Assembly (NCBI GenBank): GCA_003635265.1
Contig: PYIZ01000044.1
Span: forward strand, 1 to 64,000
Length of the DNA: 64,000 nt
Direction of reading: 5' to 3'
Source: Candidatus Poribacteria bacterium
GTDB lineage: Bacteria; Poribacteria; WGA-4E; PCPOR2b
Shown here: in pieces, positions 60,799 through 64,000 of the stretch
How positions within the stretch are numbered: position 1 is the stretch's first letter
Layout of the letters: every line of letters starts with the position of its first letter
Program-made: the position numbers and the translations under genes
Notes under the pieces: model-generated
Databases searched by the model: none
Told to the model about the DNA's origin: nothing
What the model saw: only the letters and a program-made list of their open reading frames with translations

Positions 60799-61597
60799 CT
60801 GTCTGGTCATTTTGCTCGATAGTCCAATTGCCCTGCTTGTATGTTTTCTGGTAAGCCTCTGCTTCCAAGCGTCAATCCCGCCGTCATGGCGCCAGATTCG
60901 TCTGCTCATCCTTTTTGTCGGATTAGGGACATGGGGGTTGATTTACAGCCAAGGAATCTTTTATAATCAATTTCCTCGAACCGTCATTTTTACGCTGATC
61001 CATAAAGATGTTCCTGTAATCGGGGAGTTGACGGGGGGAATTCATCTCTATCGTGAGGGTCTGTTTCACGGCGCAGTTCAATCTTTGCGTTTCAATACAA
61101 TGTTGACGATCAGCTGTTTTATTATCTGGACAACCCAACCCCGCGATCTCCTGCTTGCCCTTGTGAAGCTGCGTGTTCCATACAGTCTCGCATTTATGGT
61201 GACGACAGGATTGCGCTACATTCCGCTCATCGGTTCAGAGGCGCAAACTGTAATTCGCTCACAGCGGTTACGCGGTTTTCGTTACTTGCGACTCAATCTC
61301 TTTCATACCATCAGTGGAATCTTAAACAGTTTACGTCCAATCTTGACTAATAACATCCGGCGGGCAACGCATCTCAGCGAAGCCGTGGAGAGTCGTGCAT
61401 TTTCTCCTGATGCTACCCATCGCACCTCTCTACGCGAGTTGAAAACACGGCAGGGGGATGTTATCCTTATTACCCTCTCACTAATCTGTCTATTGGGTGT
61501 AATTGGCTTGAAGGGTGTCTACTTTCTCTACGCCAACGGACTCTATTATGCCTCTTGGTTGAGAGGCGCGTACACCTTCGCGCGCGAAGTGCTATAG
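60749..61597 (+). CDS. ECF transporter transmembrane protein EcfT
   Basis: The 282-residue membrane protein has about five to six hydrophobic segments and the EcfT coupling motif as SQRLRGFRY; the second A-R-G-type motif reads VESRAFS. It couples the fused ATPase to an S-component. The ATG at 60749 lies inside the end of the ATPase gene with GAGG upstream, supporting translational coupling. A two-gene ECF core without its S gene suggests a shared (group II) module or a distant S gene. Confidence 0.9.
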   Translation: MTKLHPHTKILLLAIVSCLVILLDSPIALLVCFLVSLCFQASIPPSWRQIRLLILFVGLGTWGLIYSQGIFYNQFPRTVIFTLIHKDVPVIGELTGGIHLYREGLFHGAVQSLRFNTMLTISCFIIWTTQPRDLLLALVKLRVPYSLAFMVTTGLRYIPLIGSEAQTVIRSQRLRGFRYLRLNLFHTISGILNSLRPILTNNIRRATHLSEAVESRAFSPDATHRTSLRELKTRQGDVILITLSLICLLGVIGLKGVYFLYANGLYYASWLRGAYTFAREVL

Positions 61598-61628
61598 TAC
61601 CGAGAAAACTGTACAGGAGATGTGGAAA

Positions 61629-63011
61629 ATGGCAGAACGGATTTTAGTTGTCGATGATCAAACGGCAATGCAAGATTTACTGACAGACCTACTCGAACAG
61701 CGCGGTGCAGAGCCAGTGGCGGTTGGCACTGTGGAGGAAGGGTTGGAGATGGTCTCTAAAAGCCCCGATGCCTTTGATCTCGTTATCCTTGACCTCGATT
61801 TTGGTGAAGGACAGACAAATGGTCTTGCTGGCTTGGAAGAAATCAAGAAAATCAACCCCTCTCTGCCGGTCGTCATCCTAACGGGCAAGGGCACTATCTC
61901 AACTGCTGTCGAAGCGATTAAGCTAGGGGCTCAGGAATATGTCGAAAAGGATTTCTACATTGAAGAAAATATGGAACTCGCCCTTACCCGGCTCAACCAC
62001 CTGATTCGCGCCACAATCGATAACAAACGGCTGCGTCGAGAGCGCGAGTTTTATCGTGAGGAATTGAAGGGGCGATACAATATTGTTGGCAAAAGCCGAG
62101 CTATTCAACAGGTACACCAACAGATCGCGGAAGTGGCTTCTATCCCAAGGCCCGTCCTGATTCGTGGTGAACGTGGAACCGGCAAGGAACTGGTCGCTGC
62201 TGCAATCCATAATAACAGTGACCGCCAAAAACGCCCCTTTATCACAATTAACTGTGCAGCGCTGGCAGAAGGGCTACTGGAATGTGAACTCTTTGGGCAG
62301 GAAGATAACGCTTTTACAAATTCATCGTTCCGCGAAGGACGCTTTGTGCTGGCAGATAGAGGAACGCTCTTTCTGGACGAAATCGGTAATATGTCGGTTG
62401 AATTTCAGCAGAAGATCCTGCGTGTGTTGGAATACCAGCAGTTTGAACGGGTCGGCGGCACAAAGACGATAAAGGTTGATGTGCGGGTGATTGCTGCGAC
62501 TAATAGCGACATGGAGGCGGATATAGAGGTAGGCAAATTTCGGGCGGATCTATATGATAGGCTTGCGTTTGAAACAATTTGGCTGCCGCCGTTGCGTGAT
62601 CGGAAAGAGGATATTGAGCTGTTGTGCTATCATTTCATGGAGCGTCTTGCAGGGGAGGTGGCTGATATCAAACCCAAAAGATTGGCACCTGAGACTCTGG
62701 AACACTTGCACGCATACGATTGGCCCGGTAATGTCCGTGAACTCAAATATGTTATAGAGCGTATCACGTATAAAGTTGATGGAGACACCATCTCTCCACA
62801 CCATCTGCCCCAGGAGATTCTTACCGCCTATTCACGCGCCGGTGATGGAGAAACTCTCTCGAATCGGCTAGCTCAAGTTGAAAAACAGATCCTTATGGAT
62901 GTGTATGAACAGTGTCAGGGTGAACTGGAAGATGTCGCTCGCCAACTGAGTACCCCGCTTGAATCACTGAAACAACTGATGCAGAAGCATCAGATTGATG
63001 ATGTACAATAG
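61629..63011 (+). CDS. NtrC-like response regulator with degenerate GAFTGA loop
   Basis: The 460-residue protein has a receiver domain (phosphoacceptor Asp55 in LVILDLDF; Lys in VEKDF). Next comes an AAA+ domain with Walker A GERGTGKE near residue 180 and Walker B TLFLDEIGN, then DWPGNVREL and a short C-terminal HTH-like region. The sigma-54-contacting loop GAFTGA reads NAFTNS (residues 227-232). The arginine finger region (FRADLYDRL) is kept. It likely lacks normal sigma-54 activation. The ATG at 61629 has AGGAG nine bases upstream. No histidine kinase is adjacent. Confidence 0.88.
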   Translation: MAERILVVDDQTAMQDLLTDLLEQRGAEPVAVGTVEEGLEMVSKSPDAFDLVILDLDFGEGQTNGLAGLEEIKKINPSLPVVILTGKGTISTAVEAIKLGAQEYVEKDFYIEENMELALTRLNHLIRATIDNKRLRREREFYREELKGRYNIVGKSRAIQQVHQQIAEVASIPRPVLIRGERGTGKELVAAAIHNNSDRQKRPFITINCAALAEGLLECELFGQEDNAFTNSSFREGRFVLADRGTLFLDEIGNMSVEFQQKILRVLEYQQFERVGGTKTIKVDVRVIAATNSDMEADIEVGKFRADLYDRLAFETIWLPPLRDRKEDIELLCYHFMERLAGEVADIKPKRLAPETLEHLHAYDWPGNVRELKYVIERITYKVDGDTISPHHLPQEILTAYSRAGDGETLSNRLAQVEKQILMDVYEQCQGELEDVARQLSTPLESLKQLMQKHQIDDVQ

Positions 63012-63058
63012 AACCGCCCTAGGGTTGAATCAGAAATCAGATTGGAGGGAACTTTATC

Positions 63059-63847
63059 ATGACTGTTGAAACAGCGGCAAAAGATAAAGATCAAGTCGAA
63101 CATAACGAAAGCCCTGCTTCAAGACCGAGGGAAGCCCATGCCCAACAATCTCCATACGTTGTAGAAAATAAAAAAGCTCCGCCATCACCGCTGAAGCATG
63201 GAGAGCAACTGACACGGGACGAATTTGAGCGGCGTTATGAAGCAATGCCGCGCTTGAAGAAAGCGGAACTGATTGAAGGAATTGTCTACATAGGTTCACC
63301 TGTAAGAGCCGATATTCATGGCGGCCCCCATGCCCGGATTATGACGTGGCTTGGCGTCTATTGCGCGGCAACGCCAGGGGTTCAGTGCGCTGATAATGCA
63401 ACGGTTCACCTTGACCCCAACAACGAGGTGCAGCCCGATGGGTTGCTCCGGATTGATGAAAACGGCACCTCCTTTCTCAATGACAAGGGCTATATTGAAG
63501 GTGCGCCGGAATTGATTGTCGAAATTGCCGGGACAAGCGCGGACTACGATTTGCACGAGAAGTTAGAAGCCTATCTCCGTAACGGGGTAGCGGAGTATAT
63601 CGTGTGGCAGACACAGGAGGAGCGGCTCGATTGGTTCCGTCTTGTCAATGAGGAATACGTGCCGATGGTGCCCGATGCGGAGGGACTGATAGAAAGCCAA
63701 ACATTGCCCGGTCTACGTCTAGCAGTCAAGGCACTCATGGAAGGCGATCTCGCAGCAGTTTTGTCTGAGTTACAGAAGGGATTGGAGACAGATGAACATG
63801 CTGCATTCGTCAAGCGGTTGCTAGAGAAAAGGAATTTAGATACTTGA
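63059..63847 (+). CDS. Uma2-family (DUF820) putative endonuclease
   Basis: The 262-residue protein has a disordered N-terminal ~45 residues and then the Uma2 fold of PD-(D/E)XK type: ELIEGIVYIGSPV, VQPDGLL, PELIVEIAGTSADYDLHEK and GVAEYIVW. The Asp of QPDG, the Glu of VEI and the Lys of HEK are the likely active site. Such genes are abundant in cyanobacteria, Poribacteria and Chloroflexi; their role is unknown. GGAGGG precedes the ATG. A partial hen1 gene begins 34 bases downstream. Confidence 0.88.
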   Translation: MTVETAAKDKDQVEHNESPASRPREAHAQQSPYVVENKKAPPSPLKHGEQLTRDEFERRYEAMPRLKKAELIEGIVYIGSPVRADIHGGPHARIMTWLGVYCAATPGVQCADNATVHLDPNNEVQPDGLLRIDENGTSFLNDKGYIEGAPELIVEIAGTSADYDLHEKLEAYLRNGVAEYIVWQTQEERLDWFRLVNEEYVPMVPDAEGLIESQTLPGLRLAVKALMEGDLAAVLSELQKGLETDEHAAFVKRLLEKRNLDT

Positions 63848-63881
63848 AAGCATACAAGGCTTTGTTCTTTGGGGAATTGCC

Positions 63882-64000
63882 ATGTTATTCACAATTACAA
63901 TGAGGGGACATCAGGCGGCTGACCTTAGCTTTCTGCTTCACAAGCATCCGGCACGGGTGCAAGTCTTTGGGTTGAAATTTGGAAAGGTCCATGTTTTTTA
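63882..64000 (+). CDS. hen1: RNA 3'-terminal 2'-O-methyltransferase Hen1, N-terminal 39 codons (cut by window edge)
   Basis: The frame from ATG 63882 to the window edge reads MLFTITMRG, then ADLSFLLHKHPARVQVF and FGKVHVFY. This closely follows the conserved start of bacterial Hen1. Bacterial Hen1 pairs with Pnkp to repair cleaved tRNAs and to methylate the repaired ribose. GGGGA lies eight bases upstream of the ATG. Only the N-terminal region is visible, so the methyltransferase motifs and any adjacent pnkp gene cannot be checked here. Confidence 0.75.
   Translation, partial: MLFTITMRGHQAADLSFLLHKHPARVQVFGLKFGKVHVF

Overview
The window is a gene-dense stretch of bacterial chromosome with moderate GC and no rRNA, tRNA or CRISPR array that I could see. 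The mix of families (Gfo/Idh/MocA dehydrogenase, two amidohydrolase-2 proteins, a PfkB kinase, DUF2961/GH172, a BNR sialidase, a PorV/PorQ-like barrel, Uma2, HepT/MntA, an ECF sigma factor, many short palindromic intergenic repeats) is what I would expect from an uncultured Gram-negative host- or particle-associated lineage such as Poribacteria. That assignment is inference from family content, not something the sequence proves.

Layout. 1-2.1 kb: the end of a transposase, then hslU without hslV. 2.2-6.1 kb: a minus-strand four-gene catabolic cluster (2-hydroxyacid dehydrogenase, DHDPS-like lyase, amidohydrolase, PfkB kinase). 6.4-12.0 kb: a tight minus-strand run of mostly housekeeping genes (amidohydrolase, miaB, mqnB, map, eno, crcB). 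12.1-14.9 kb: a small terminal-inverted-repeat element, then an operon of an AmrS-like radical SAM enzyme, a 68-residue protein and an Npt-type nucleotide transporter. 15.1-20.8 kb: PEGA protein, BatA/B-like VWA protein, SDR, M29 aminopeptidase and a long eukaryote-type NAD synthetase. 20.9-23.1 kb: a MntA/HepT module, a repeat island and an alcohol dehydrogenase.

23.2-26.9 kb: ileS, preceded by what looks like a complete ribosome-mediated attenuator. It has a promoter, a leader ORF with an isoleucine run (8 of 10 codons), an antiterminator segment, and a 15-bp terminator hairpin with eight T. This is the most striking object in the window. 26.9-38.0 kb: a BrnT/BrnA-like pair, decayed DNA with an acetyltransferase pseudogene, an ECF sigma operon with an M1-peptidase-like protein lacking the zinc motif, an S9 peptidase, an intact GNAT protein, a secreted trypsin-TPR protein and a Gfo/Idh oxidoreductase.

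38.2-48.3 kb: an AddB-like nuclease, a GH172-like protein, a 1319-residue secreted-looking protein, tmk and holB. 48.4-51.2 kb: a probable defence pair (lone HsdR-N nuclease-like protein and an OLD-like ATPase/TOPRIM protein) around a second small terminal-inverted-repeat element, then metG. 53.1-53.6 kb is packed with palindromes. 53.6-64 kb: PorV-like protein, alcohol dehydrogenase, sialidase, a B12-binding radical SAM enzyme with a duplicated helical tail, a fused EcfAA' ATPase plus EcfT, an NtrC-like regulator with a broken GAFTGA loop, a Uma2 protein, and the first 39 codons of an RNA 3'-end methyltransferase, Hen1, at the right edge.

Across the window, several short repeat families recur between genes. 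They often sit at stop codons, and sometimes supply them.
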